Shown in pieces: positions 14,824 to 23,981 of a stretch of 45,673 nt of DNA; position 1 is the first letter of the stretch, and each line of letters begins with the position of its first letter. The notes beneath the pieces are model-generated. The model searched no databases, was not told the origin of the DNA, and worked only from the letters and a program-made list of their open reading frames with translations. The DNA lies in assembly GCA_000436835.1 (NCBI GenBank), contig FR889122.1, forward strand, positions 71,312 through 116,984. Reading direction: 5' to 3'. This DNA comes from Eubacterium sp. CAG:251 (GTDB lineage: Bacteria; Bacillota; Clostridia; Oscillospirales; Acutalibacteraceae). A program made the position numbers and the translations under genes.

Positions 14824-15426
14824 TTATCTCATATTTTTAATTTTTTCTTTTGCGGATTCATAAAGCTCTACAACCTTAAATTTAGGCGAATAAGTGTTTG
14901 ACACAAGGTTCATTTCGTCATCGTCTAAATAATCGCTCATGGATTCACTGCAGGCTGAAAGGCAAACACTCGGAAAAACAATACACCACCAATTGTGCCC
15001 TTTCCCCTCGCCTATTTCAATTTTAAGAGAATTGTATTTACCGGCAGGAAGCGTAAAATCGTCATAAACACGGGTTTTGAAATATTCTTTAACAACGTTT
15101 ACTTTGACCTTATACTCTAAACCCTTTGATTTTAAATAATCGTTGCACATATCGGTAATTTCTTTAGTATTGTTTTTAGCATTTTTGATTGCTTCGTCAA
15201 GAGTTTTGCCGCCGATTATATCCTGCGTATTTTCAAGAATATAATTTTTAAGCATAAGCTTGATATTTTGGTCCTCTGTCGAGTCGGAATTAGCGAGAAT
15301 ATGAAGCCTGAAAACCTTATTACTTATTCCCTCGCTTGTTTTAACCGCCGCCACAACAGGTTGAGTGATACCTAAAATAAGTACAAATGATAAAAAAATC
15401 GGGATAAAAAGCTTATTGAATTTCAA
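14824..15426 (-). CDS. spoIIR: Stage II sporulation protein R
   Basis: SpoIIR is secreted from the forespore and triggers SpoIIGA to process pro-sigma-E in the mother cell. The start is taken as TTG at 15426, because GGTAGG lies 9 nt upstream. A TTG seven codons earlier falls inside the hairpin loop. The 200-residue product has an N-terminal membrane or signal segment (about 5-27), then the family block FRLHILANSDSTEDQ and GHNWWCIVFPSVC. The ribosome-binding site is in the 3' arm of a terminator-like hairpin after yigZ. I could not find a convincing sigma-F promoter. Confidence 0.93.
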   Translation of the reverse strand: MKFNKLFIPIFLSFVLILGITQPVVAAVKTSEGISNKVFRLHILANSDSTEDQNIKLMLKNYILENTQDIIGGKTLDEAIKNAKNNTKEITDMCNDYLKSKGLEYKVKVNVVKEYFKTRVYDDFTLPAGKYNSLKIEIGEGKGHNWWCIVFPSVCLSACSESMSDYLDDDEMNLVSNTYSPKFKVVELYESAKEKIKNMR

Positions 15427-15467
15427 AATAAAAAACCTACCTTTCAACTTAATGATTGGTAGGTTTT
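15427..15467 (-). terminator. yigZ terminator that contains the spoIIR ribosome-binding site
   Basis: AAAACCTACC (15458-15467 on the minus strand) pairs perfectly with GGTAGGTTTT (15432-15441), followed by TTATTTT. It starts 7 nt after the yigZ stop. The 3' arm is the only good ribosome-binding site of spoIIR, so any transcript reading through from yigZ would have that site base-paired. Confidence 0.75.
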
Positions 15468-15474
15468 GCTAATT

Positions 15475-16098
15475 TTATTCAACCTTTGCAAATTTTTCGC
15501 CGATTTCTTTAAAAATATATTTGCCGTTGCTAAGCTGCGTGAGCTTATCCTGAAGAAGCGGTACTGTATTTTCTCTTACAGAAAAAGATACCGTTACATT
15601 ATCTGTAAATTCACTGTTTTCAATATTTGAGTTAAACTCGGAAAGCAAAATATTTAGCCTGTCATAAAAGCTGTAGTCAACGCTCACGCTTAATACCTTG
15701 CACGGCGCCATAGTAATTATATGACCTGCTTCAACCGCAATTTTAGATGAATGAGAATACGCTCTTATAAGACCGCCTGCGCCTAAAAGTGTTCCGCCGA
15801 AATAACGGGTTACAACAACGCAAACGTCAACTAAATTTTCCTTAAGCAGTACGTCAAGCGTGGGAACCCCTGCTGTTCCGCTCGGTTCACCGTCATCACT
15901 TGAGCGCTGAATATTATTTTCCCTCAGCACAAATGCGGAAACATTATGCGTAGCGTCCCAATGCTTTGACTTTATTGAATTTATAAAATTCGTTGCTTCC
16001 TCCTGCGTTTTAACAGGCTTAACATAGCCTATAAAGCGTGATTTCTTTTCAACAAATTCGTCTTTACTCTCAAATTCAACTGTTTTATATTCTTTCAT
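15475..16098 (-). CDS. yigZ: YigZ/IMPACT family protein
   Basis: A 207-residue member of the YigZ (UPF0029, IMPACT N-terminal) family. Signatures are SSDDGEPSGTAGVP (about 66-79) and RYFGGTLLGAGGLIRAY (about 98-114), and the C-terminal DUF1949-like domain is present. Eukaryotic IMPACT regulates GCN2 signalling; the bacterial role is unclear, with nucleic-acid or ribosome links proposed. The ATG has GGTGA close upstream. It lies between the rpmE terminator and the spoIIR hairpin. Confidence 0.92.
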   Translation of the reverse strand: MKEYKTVEFESKDEFVEKKSRFIGYVKPVKTQEEATNFINSIKSKHWDATHNVSAFVLRENNIQRSSDDGEPSGTAGVPTLDVLLKENLVDVCVVVTRYFGGTLLGAGGLIRAYSHSSKIAVEAGHIITMAPCKVLSVSVDYSFYDRLNILLSEFNSNIENSEFTDNVTVSFSVRENTVPLLQDKLTQLSNGKYIFKEIGEKFAKVE

Positions 16099-16109
16099 AT
16101 TTCACCGAC

Positions 16110-16143
16110 AAAAAACAAGGCAACGATAAAATACCGTTGCCTT
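16110..16143 (-). terminator. Terminator of rpmE
   Basis: AAGGCAACG (16117-16125) pairs with CGTTGCCTT (16135-16143). On the minus strand the stem runs into GTTTTTTG. It is 11 nt after the rpmE stop and 12 nt before the yigZ ATG, so yigZ must rely on readthrough or on a promoter I cannot see. Confidence 0.85.
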
Positions 16144-16154
16144 CATTTTTTAGA

Positions 16155-16358
16155 TTAGCCTTTTTTTGCATATCTCTTATTGAATCTGTCAACACGTCCG
16201 CCTGTATCAACAAGCTTCTGCTTACCGGTATAAAACGGGTGGCACTTTGAACAGATGTCAACCTTCAATTCGCTCTTAGTGCTCTTAGTTTCATAAGTAG
16301 CGCCGCAAGCACACTTAACTGTGCAAGTATCGTAGTTTGGATGGATGCCGTCCTTCAT
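16155..16358 (-). CDS. rpmE: 50S ribosomal protein L31 (zinc-binding C+ form)
   Basis: A 67-residue L31. Cys16, Cys18, Cys36 and Cys39 mark the zinc-binding C+ type, as opposed to the zinc-free paralogue made under zinc starvation. CSKCHPFYTGKQ and GGRVDRFNKRY are hallmark blocks. It has an AGAGGTG site, its own promoter (16401-16429) and its own terminator. Confidence 0.97.
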   Translation of the reverse strand: MKDGIHPNYDTCTVKCACGATYETKSTKSELKVDICSKCHPFYTGKQKLVDTGGRVDRFNKRYAKKG

Positions 16359-16400
16359 TTATTTTCACCTCTTTACTGGTTTTCTACATTTCGCTTTGAT

Positions 16401-16429
16401 ATATTACCACAAGTTGCGAGCAAATGCAA
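16401..16429 (-). promoter_or_regulatory. Sigma-A promoter of rpmE
   Basis: On the minus strand TTGCAT (16424-16429), 17-nt spacer, TAATAT (16401-16406). The start would be about 36 nt before the rpmE ATG. I see no terminator for addA in this gap (16359-16442), so some addA transcripts may run into rpmE. Confidence 0.65.
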
Positions 16430-16442
16430 GTATTTTTTAAAA

Positions 16443-19400
16443 TTATTTATATATACATACCTTTTCAAGACAGAACGAATATAAAACCGCTTCTTTTACA
16501 GGCTTTTTAAGCGTTTTTTCAATAGCCATACGGTAAAATGCTATTTGCTTTTTATATCTGTCAAGAAGTTCATTTTCATTTTTCACTCTATCGGTTTTAT
16601 AATCGACAAGTATAAGTTCGCCGTTTTCTTCAAAAACGCAATCGGCAATTCCTTGAACAAGTATATCGTTGTTAAATTTGATATCATAAATATCGTTTGC
16701 TTTTACGAAGGTAGAAACCTTAATTTCACGATAAATATTATCTGAATTAAACATTCTGCTTGCAAAAGTTGATGAAAAGAATGAATTAAGCTTTGCTTTG
16801 TCAAGGGCATTTGCTTGCTCGTTTGATATAAAGCCGCAACTTAGAAGCCTCAATATTTCCGTTTCAATGTCGTCTTTAGCTTTCTCGTAATCACAAAATT
16901 GCATAAATGTATGCATAGCCGTGCCACGTTCGGCAGGCGTCATTTCAGCCTTGTTCATAAATGCCGGTTTGGAAGAAGTAATAAATTCAAAATTATTGTC
17001 GCTGTCGTCAAGAGATGAAGCGGTCATTTTTGATGCAACGGTCGAAAGCGGTAAATATTCATATTTATATGAAAGCTTATCGCTTATTTCTTTAATAATC
17101 TCCTTATTAGGCTCTGCTATAACTTCTTTTTGTACTTTCTCACTGTATTCTTCAGGTTCAATAATACTTATGCTCATATCAAATTCAGCCAAATCCGGTA
17201 AAAGAGGTATTTCTGAATAATCTCTTAACACTTTACCGTCTTTATGAAACAGTGCACAAAGAAGAAGTAAATCGCCGTCACCGGTACAGGAATTAACGGT
17301 ATAAGGCGTAATTTTTCCGCCTACAAGATTTGCAACAAGTTTTTTATTGACTTTGCTTTCTAAGTTTTGACATGAGATAAATGTAATAAATTGCTCCTTA
17401 GCTCTTGTCATAGCAACATATAATACTCTTAAATTTTCGCTCATTAATTCATTTGCGTTTTTTGATTTAATGACGGCATAAGGAAGTGACGGAACATTAT
17501 ACATCATTTCCTCATTATGAATTTTAACGCCAAATCCATATTTAGTATTAATCAGTAAATCATCGCTAAGCTCGTCTGTATTATACCTTTTTGACGTACC
17601 GGCTAAAATGCACACCGGAAATTCAAGGCCCTTAGAATGGTGAATTGTCATAATTGTAACAGCGTCATCATTTCCTGAAAGTGATGCCTTTGAATCAACA
17701 CTTGAATTTGATTCAATAATTTTATCAACGTATCTGATAAAAGATGTCAATCCGATATTAACACCTGCGTCAAATCTTTGTGCAAAAGAAATTAAGGATA
17801 AAATATGCTGATACCTTTGCTCACCGTTTCCCATAGCGTTTATAAACGCAACTATTCCCTTTTCTTCAATAAGATATCTTATAAAATTAGAAACGGACAT
17901 AGTCACGCTGAGTTTTTTCAAATTCTTGATATCATTAACAAAAGCTACTGCTTTAGGTAATTTTGAATTTGATAAAGAAAAATAGAAATTTTTATATTTG
18001 TTTTCAATTCTTATTTCGGCAAGTTCATCCGGTGTGAAGCCGTAAATCGGCGACATCATTGTTGAAATAAGAGAAATTTCCTTAGTAGGATTATCAATTG
18101 TTCTCAAAAATGATAACATTATCTTAATTTCGTTGCTTTCAAAAAGGCTGCTTGAATTGTCGCATACAACAGGTATTGCCATATCTGTAAATACTTCCAC
18201 ATAATCCTCGACAATATTTTTCATTTTTCTGAAAAGAACTGCAAAGTCGCTGTATCTTATATTTCTATATGTGTCTCCATCCTTAATTTGCTCTTTATTT
18301 TCAACCTTTTCCCTTATAAGCTTAGCAATTTGCAACGCCTCAAGCTTATTTGTCTCCTCGCCTTTTACCTTATCAATTATATTGATTTGAGCACAAACAG
18401 CTTCATTTTTCTCGTATTTTGCGCCGTAATTAAGCCAATCCTGCTTATCATAATTAATTTCGCCGACTTTTTCACTCATAAGATGAGAGAAAACAAAGTT
18501 TACATAGTCACAAATACCCTTTGAACTCCTGAAATTCTTATCTAAAATGATTTTAGAACTTATATTACTGTCTTTTTCATCATAAAGCGCATAGCTTTTT
18601 CTTTTATCATTAAAAATATTAGGCATTGCAAGCCTAAAGCGATAAATGCTTTGCTTTATATCACCTACGGTAAACAAATTATGACCGTTTGATAGATATG
18701 TAAACAGCAAATCCTGTGCTTCATTTGTATCCTGATATTCATCTACAAGTATTTCTTCAAACTCGTCTGAAAGCCTATTAGCAAGGTCTTTTTTAACGAT
18801 TTTATCCCCATCAATACTAAATAAAAGATTAATGGCAAAATGCTCTGTGTCGGAAAAAGTATATGAATTTCTTTCATTTTTTTCCTCCATTAAGCGCTTG
18901 TCAACCTCTTTAACGATATCAATAAGCTTAATCATAATAGAATAAAGCTGTTTGAGATTATTTTTATATTCTTCTGATGAGCAAATAAAAAGCGGCGGTA
19001 TTTTTTTTGTCAAAATACCCTTATAAGCCTCTCTGTTTGCTTTAATAAGGTTTGCAATATATTTGTCAAGTTTAGTTGTTCTCGGCAATGTTGATAGCTT
19101 AGGAATCCCTAATTCAACCGTATCATCCCAAGAAGAGTTTATTTTTTCGCTAAAAGTATCAATTATTTTAGCATCATCTTGAAATGTTGCTTCAAAGCTT
19201 TGATATAATTTTTCATCATTGATTTCTTTAAGCAAATTAAAATTGTCATTAACACTTTGCTTGGCAAGCGAAATAAGATAATTTGCCTCATCAATAACGT
19301 ATTTATACCAAACTGTATTTTCAAACGGTATTTCAGGATTGTAAAGCTCCGCCATATTATATGCCCAGCGATATGGGAAAGGCTGAGCGTAAATAAATCT

Positions 19401-19934
19401 CCTTATCCTTTTAATAACATTTATAAATGGCTTTTCGCTGTCAGGCTTATTAAAATGTTCCAAAACCTTAATTAATAAATCGTCGTTTACTTCAAAATGT
19501 TCGTCGATAATGTCATTTATTATGTTATCTTCAAGTAGGCTTGATTCATTTTCGTCCAAATTTGTAAAATCTTGATTAATACCAAGTTCGAAAAAATTTT
19601 CTCTGACAAGTCTTATGCAAAATGAGTCAATAGTGCAAATTTGCGCATTGCTCATTAAATTAAGTTGCCTTAATGCATTTTTATTAAAAGGCTCGTTTCT
19701 CAAAATATCTTTTAAAGACTTAGTAATTCTTGATTTCATTTCAGCGGCAGCATTGTTGGTAAACGTAACAATAAGCAGCTTATCAATATCAACAGGATTT
19801 TCATTATCAGTTATTTTTTTGATTACCCTTTCAACAAGAACAGCAGTTTTGCCAGAGCCTGCGGCAGCGCTGACAAGAATATTTCTGCCTCTTGCATTAA
19901 TAGCATCATTCTGTTGTGTTGTCCATTCCGGCAT
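16443..19934 (-). CDS. addA: ATP-dependent helicase/nuclease subunit A
   Basis: AddA is the SF1A helicase and 3'-strand nuclease subunit of AddAB, the Firmicutes counterpart of RecBCD in double-strand-break repair. The start is set at 19934 (MPEWTTQQND), preceded by AAGGAG; upstream ATGs lie well inside addB. The 1163-residue product has Walker A SAAAGSGKT (about 22-30), the VDEYQDTN helicase motif II, and the C-terminal nuclease core with D and K in LVDYKTDR. It overlaps addB by 29 bp, so translation is coupled. Confidence 0.96.
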   Translation of the reverse strand: MPEWTTQQNDAINARGRNILVSAAAGSGKTAVLVERVIKKITDNENPVDIDKLLIVTFTNNAAAEMKSRITKSLKDILRNEPFNKNALRQLNLMSNAQICTIDSFCIRLVRENFFELGINQDFTNLDENESSLLEDNIINDIIDEHFEVNDDLLIKVLEHFNKPDSEKPFINVIKRIRRFIYAQPFPYRWAYNMAELYNPEIPFENTVWYKYVIDEANYLISLAKQSVNDNFNLLKEINDEKLYQSFEATFQDDAKIIDTFSEKINSSWDDTVELGIPKLSTLPRTTKLDKYIANLIKANREAYKGILTKKIPPLFICSSEEYKNNLKQLYSIMIKLIDIVKEVDKRLMEEKNERNSYTFSDTEHFAINLLFSIDGDKIVKKDLANRLSDEFEEILVDEYQDTNEAQDLLFTYLSNGHNLFTVGDIKQSIYRFRLAMPNIFNDKRKSYALYDEKDSNISSKIILDKNFRSSKGICDYVNFVFSHLMSEKVGEINYDKQDWLNYGAKYEKNEAVCAQINIIDKVKGEETNKLEALQIAKLIREKVENKEQIKDGDTYRNIRYSDFAVLFRKMKNIVEDYVEVFTDMAIPVVCDNSSSLFESNEIKIMLSFLRTIDNPTKEISLISTMMSPIYGFTPDELAEIRIENKYKNFYFSLSNSKLPKAVAFVNDIKNLKKLSVTMSVSNFIRYLIEEKGIVAFINAMGNGEQRYQHILSLISFAQRFDAGVNIGLTSFIRYVDKIIESNSSVDSKASLSGNDDAVTIMTIHHSKGLEFPVCILAGTSKRYNTDELSDDLLINTKYGFGVKIHNEEMMYNVPSLPYAVIKSKNANELMSENLRVLYVAMTRAKEQFITFISCQNLESKVNKKLVANLVGGKITPYTVNSCTGDGDLLLLCALFHKDGKVLRDYSEIPLLPDLAEFDMSISIIEPEEYSEKVQKEVIAEPNKEIIKEISDKLSYKYEYLPLSTVASKMTASSLDDSDNNFEFITSSKPAFMNKAEMTPAERGTAMHTFMQFCDYEKAKDDIETEILRLLSCGFISNEQANALDKAKLNSFFSSTFASRMFNSDNIYREIKVSTFVKANDIYDIKFNNDILVQGIADCVFEENGELILVDYKTDRVKNENELLDRYKKQIAFYRMAIEKTLKKPVKEAVLYSFCLEKVCIYK

Positions 19935-22900
19935 CGTTTTCAAACTCCTTGTGCAAGCTCTCAATAACTTGTTCATCTTTCAAATTTGCTCCGATTTTAT
20001 TATAAATCGCTTTAGTATTGGCGCAAATATCACTATAGTCACAATAATCGCAGGTGTTTAAATGCGTCGAATTTTTTATAGGTGCACGCTCAATTACTCC
20101 GTTTTGAAGTTCATTTCCCATTTTTTTAACAAGTGAATTTATTTTTTTATGGAGTAATCCAAGCTGTTCAAGCGTTATCAAATCGCCTTTTACGCCCTTT
20201 GTACTTGCACTGACAGGAATATATTTACCTTCAAGTTCATGTTCCATCGCCTTTGCAATCGCATTATCATTATCAGAAAGCACAATACCGTTCATTTTAA
20301 ATCTTGATTCTTTTTTGTTTTCTAAATTATTTTTTGCCTCAATCGGCGAATTGAAATTGAGTATGTTTCTTGCAGCGTGCATATAAAGAACGCCTGCAGG
20401 AACACCGTTAAGCGCAGCATTTTTGTCATCGCAAAGAGCAAAAAGATAAACAAACATTTGCAAATTAAGACCATCTAAAATATCTGAAAGTTTAAATTTC
20501 TTAACTCCTGACTTATAATCAATAACCCTTACATATTTTTCGCCGTTAAAATCATAAACGTCTACACGGTCAATAGAACCTCTTATTTGAATACTTCCTC
20601 CGCTTTCAAGGGGCAATGCTTGCGGTTTAACTTCTCCGTCCTTATCTATTGACAATTCAAAGGCTTTAGCCTCAAAATCACAATTTTTAAATTCGTTTGA
20701 CAAATGCATAACAACATCATAAACAAGTTTTGATAATCTTTTAAAATTATAATCAAAATGCTTGTTTTGACCTTTAATTAATGACATTTTATCTTCAAAA
20801 TATTTATTTATGTATTTATCAACAAGTTCTTTAATTTGAGCGTAATCAAGAGTTGATAATTTCTTGGTTCCGACATCTGATAAAATCATTTCAAGAACGA
20901 AGTGTATAAGAGTGCCACGTTGCATCGGGTCAATCTCAGCCTTTGTTCTTTTCTTAGCCGAAAGACCGAATTTGCAAAAATATCTGAACGGGCAGTTATA
21001 AAAATCTTCAATTCTTGAGGCTGAGATATACATATCCTTTCCAAAAAGTTCTTTTGCTTTCTTTTTATCCTTAATAATCAAAGGTTTGTTTTGGGCAATA
21101 TATTCAATCGACGAATATCTGCTGTCATTTTTAAAATATTCTTTGAGTGATGAGTAAAAAGGTGTATTTTCATAAAATCTTTCACTCATAAGTTCAAATG
21201 CGTTTTTATCGGTTTCAACGAGGTCAATATCTTTAAAATAAGAAAAATCATATTCTTTAAAAGCTTTATATTTTTGCTCTATATCAGTTACAATTTCTGA
21301 CGGCGAATAGTCCTTGCCGTTTCCTTTAAGATAAGAAATATAAAGCTTATCACTTGCGCAAGAGCATGCCATATATGCAAAATATCTTTCCTGAAGATTA
21401 ATAATTTCGCCATATGAATAAAGTTTAAAATCATTATCAAGCATAATTCTGCGTTCAGACTCGGATAATAGACCGCCGCCGTTTACTGCCTGCGGAAATT
21501 CACCTTCGTTAGCACCCAAAACAAATACAGCTTTAGGATTATCTGTTCTAATTCTGTCAGCCTGACCTATTTGAACATTGTCAATTCCGCTTGGCACACT
21601 ACCCAAATCTTCACTTGAAATGATGAGGGAAAACATTTGAGCGTAGGTTTTTAAATCGGTTTCGCCAAGAGTTGTTGCGAGCTGATTTAAAATATTCATT
21701 ATAAGCTCCCATACCCTTCCCTGTTCGTTCGCAAGAGTATAAAAGCCGTTTTTATCAAGTTCTATAGCGTATTCTTTAATTTTTTTGTCAGCTTTATATG
21801 AAATTAAAGTATTATAAATTGCTTCGCTTATTTCTCTTGAATCCTTGCTTTTGGCGGCGGACTTAAAAGCAATAAGCGGTTTAATAAGTTTTTCTCTTGT
21901 TACATTAATTTTATCAAGCGCTTTTTTATCGCTTTCGTCTAATTCATTTACAAAACCCTTAGTTGAATTATTAAACGGTTTTGTCCATTTTAAGCCATTG
22001 ATATTCCAAAGAAAAACGTAATTTTCGATATCGTTTATATCCTCATCTGAAATGTCGGTAAGTCCTGTTTTGGCAAGGCTCAGAACGTCGTCGCTTTTGA
22101 ATGAAAAATTGATACATCTAAGCATAAATTCTATCATTACCACAAGCGACTGAGAATTAATCGGCTGCCTTTCATCTTTAAAATAAGGCACCTCATATTT
22201 TGTAAAACTATATTCAAGTTCACTTAAATATTTATTTAAGTCACGTGTTATAACCGCAATTTCAGATGCTTTATATCCATTTCTCAACAGTGATTTAATT
22301 TCTCTTGATACATAATCACATTCGTCAGATATATTTTTAGATGCATAAATATGTATATTTTCATTAGAATCAAGAATACGGTCACAATTTTCAAAAAAGT
22401 GACTTTCAACAGCTTTTAATTCATCATTATTGAATCTAAAATTATTTTCTAATTTAACGATTTCGGTTTTAACATTTGATTTATCGGCAATTTTTTTTAT
22501 GATTTTAGCTGAATTGTTTACATAGGCGAAAAGATTAAAATTATCTCCGTTGTCATACGAGTCACTGCAAAGAGTAATTGTTACGCATTTTGATTCGCTT
22601 ATTATTAATTCAAGAAGTTTATATTCTTGTGCAACAAAGCCATTAAATCCGTCAATAAAAATATATTTATCCTTAAAATAATTTTTATCAAAAATTTGAT
22701 TATAAATTCTGTTAAGTTCATTTGAAGAATCGTTAAATTTGCCGTTAATAAGTTCTTCAAAACTGCTCATAACAAGTGAAATATCACTTAATTTCTTAAA
22801 TAAAACATCGTTTTCGATATTTTTAGACAATTCATTAATTTGAAAAGAATCAAGATTACAAGATTTCATTTCATCGTAAATCTCAATCATTGATGAAACA

Positions 22901-23247
22901 AAGTTCAGCGAATCGAGTTTTTTATTGAAAAGCTGAAATTTATCTTTGCAGTTATCGATAGCTTTGCACATTAATATAACCTTGCCTCCTTTGGATAGAG
23001 CAGGCAAAGTATCACATCCGTATTTCTTTTTTACATCGTTTGAAATACGAGAAAAAGACGAGTTGTCAACACAGTTGACCATATCCTCGCCTAAATCCAT
23101 TAAAAGTCTGCGTTCTGCAACAAGAGAATATTGCTCCGGAGTTAAGAGTATTATATTATTCTCTCCGCTTTCTACAAGCTTTTTTATTTCATTAAAAACA
23201 AAACTGCTTTTCCCGCAGCCACTTCTGCCAAATACAAATCTTAACAA
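19906..23247 (-). CDS. addB: ATP-dependent helicase/nuclease subunit B
   Basis: AddB is the subunit that recognises Chi-like sites and carries the 5'-strand nuclease. The 1113-residue protein starts with Walker A GRSGCGKS (7-14). The C-terminal nuclease core (VIDYKSG) is framed by four Cys residues of a 4Fe-4S cluster: one in NCPFRYFC and three in CDYCDYSDIC. The start codon is TTG at 23247 with AGGTGA upstream. It is 11 nt after the DUF2461 gene and overlaps addA. Confidence 0.95.
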   Translation of the reverse strand: MLRFVFGRSGCGKSSFVFNEIKKLVESGENNIILLTPEQYSLVAERRLLMDLGEDMVNCVDNSSFSRISNDVKKKYGCDTLPALSKGGKVILMCKAIDNCKDKFQLFNKKLDSLNFVSSMIEIYDEMKSCNLDSFQINELSKNIENDVLFKKLSDISLVMSSFEELINGKFNDSSNELNRIYNQIFDKNYFKDKYIFIDGFNGFVAQEYKLLELIISESKCVTITLCSDSYDNGDNFNLFAYVNNSAKIIKKIADKSNVKTEIVKLENNFRFNNDELKAVESHFFENCDRILDSNENIHIYASKNISDECDYVSREIKSLLRNGYKASEIAVITRDLNKYLSELEYSFTKYEVPYFKDERQPINSQSLVVMIEFMLRCINFSFKSDDVLSLAKTGLTDISDEDINDIENYVFLWNINGLKWTKPFNNSTKGFVNELDESDKKALDKINVTREKLIKPLIAFKSAAKSKDSREISEAIYNTLISYKADKKIKEYAIELDKNGFYTLANEQGRVWELIMNILNQLATTLGETDLKTYAQMFSLIISSEDLGSVPSGIDNVQIGQADRIRTDNPKAVFVLGANEGEFPQAVNGGGLLSESERRIMLDNDFKLYSYGEIINLQERYFAYMACSCASDKLYISYLKGNGKDYSPSEIVTDIEQKYKAFKEYDFSYFKDIDLVETDKNAFELMSERFYENTPFYSSLKEYFKNDSRYSSIEYIAQNKPLIIKDKKKAKELFGKDMYISASRIEDFYNCPFRYFCKFGLSAKKRTKAEIDPMQRGTLIHFVLEMILSDVGTKKLSTLDYAQIKELVDKYINKYFEDKMSLIKGQNKHFDYNFKRLSKLVYDVVMHLSNEFKNCDFEAKAFELSIDKDGEVKPQALPLESGGSIQIRGSIDRVDVYDFNGEKYVRVIDYKSGVKKFKLSDILDGLNLQMFVYLFALCDDKNAALNGVPAGVLYMHAARNILNFNSPIEAKNNLENKKESRFKMNGIVLSDNDNAIAKAMEHELEGKYIPVSASTKGVKGDLITLEQLGLLHKKINSLVKKMGNELQNGVIERAPIKNSTHLNTCDYCDYSDICANTKAIYNKIGANLKDEQVIESLHKEFENDAGMDNTTE

Positions 23248-23258
23248 AAAATCACCTA

Positions 23259-23981
23259 TTATCTTATAGCGTCTTCCGGTTTAATTATGCCTTTATCAAG
23301 CATATTATCATAAGCGTCGGCCCAAAAAGAGTACATTGGTCTTGCTAAATCAAATGCAAGCTTTAATTCGTCAATAAGAGATGGAGAATTAATCCTGTTC
23401 ATATCAAACGAACTATAGCTAAATTCCATATTTTTTGCGCTCAAATACGGTTTTATCTCTTTCGGTGCATCCGGATACATATCTTTTTTATAGTTATCTC
23501 TTGCATTATAAGTTAAACCTGCCTGCTTGCATGCGTCAACAGCATCTAACCACCTGCCCGGATGATCCATAATGAGATTATGAACTTCTTTAAATGCCGA
23601 TTGTTTCCACGTCCAAAAAGCCAAGCCGTATCCAAAACTGTTAGGATAAAATTCAAAGTAGAAAAACGGAGCTGAGGGGTATTCTTTTTTATATCTTCTA
23701 AGCATTAGCCACATATTTTCTCTGTATTTTATCTTACTTCTGTTGCCACGTGTGTCTCTGTATATTCTTGAAACGCTCCTTACAGGGTCAGTAAGCATTT
23801 TATCGTCAATATCATACATTAAGCCGCTTAAATCGAGAACAATTTGTCTCATAGGAACAGTTATTCCTTCTTTGAGTTCAAGCTTATGTTCTTCATAAAA
23901 TTCCTTAGAGTCGTTAAATCTGTTTAAGCAAAGAAGCTCAATACTTTCAGGCTTTATTCCTTTGAAATTATATTCACTCAT
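23259..23981 (-). CDS. DUF2461 family protein
   Basis: A 240-residue protein matching DUF2461, a widespread family of unknown function. Features include the N-terminal FxGI and the FNDSKEFYEEHK block, DPVRSVSRIYRDTR (about 65-78) and the FYFEFYP and GYGLAFW strands. It overlaps the PLP enzyme gene as ATGA (3978-3981 of the 20-kb block, i.e. 23978-23981). Its place directly before addB gives no firm clue to function. Confidence 0.85.
   Translation of the reverse strand: MSEYNFKGIKPESIELLCLNRFNDSKEFYEEHKLELKEGITVPMRQIVLDLSGLMYDIDDKMLTDPVRSVSRIYRDTRGNRSKIKYRENMWLMLRRYKKEYPSAPFFYFEFYPNSFGYGLAFWTWKQSAFKEVHNLIMDHPGRWLDAVDACKQAGLTYNARDNYKKDMYPDAPKEIKPYLSAKNMEFSYSSFDMNRINSPSLIDELKLAFDLARPMYSFWADAYDNMLDKGIIKPEDAIR

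Noticed and set aside
15426..15500. Sigma-F promoter for spoIIR
   Set aside because: A GAATA at the yigZ stop resembles the -35, but no GG-containing -10 is found at the right distance.
19615..20061. 148-codon plus-strand ORF over the addA-addB junction
   Set aside because: It is antisense to two conserved reading frames and its composition is that of reverse-strand shadow sequence.
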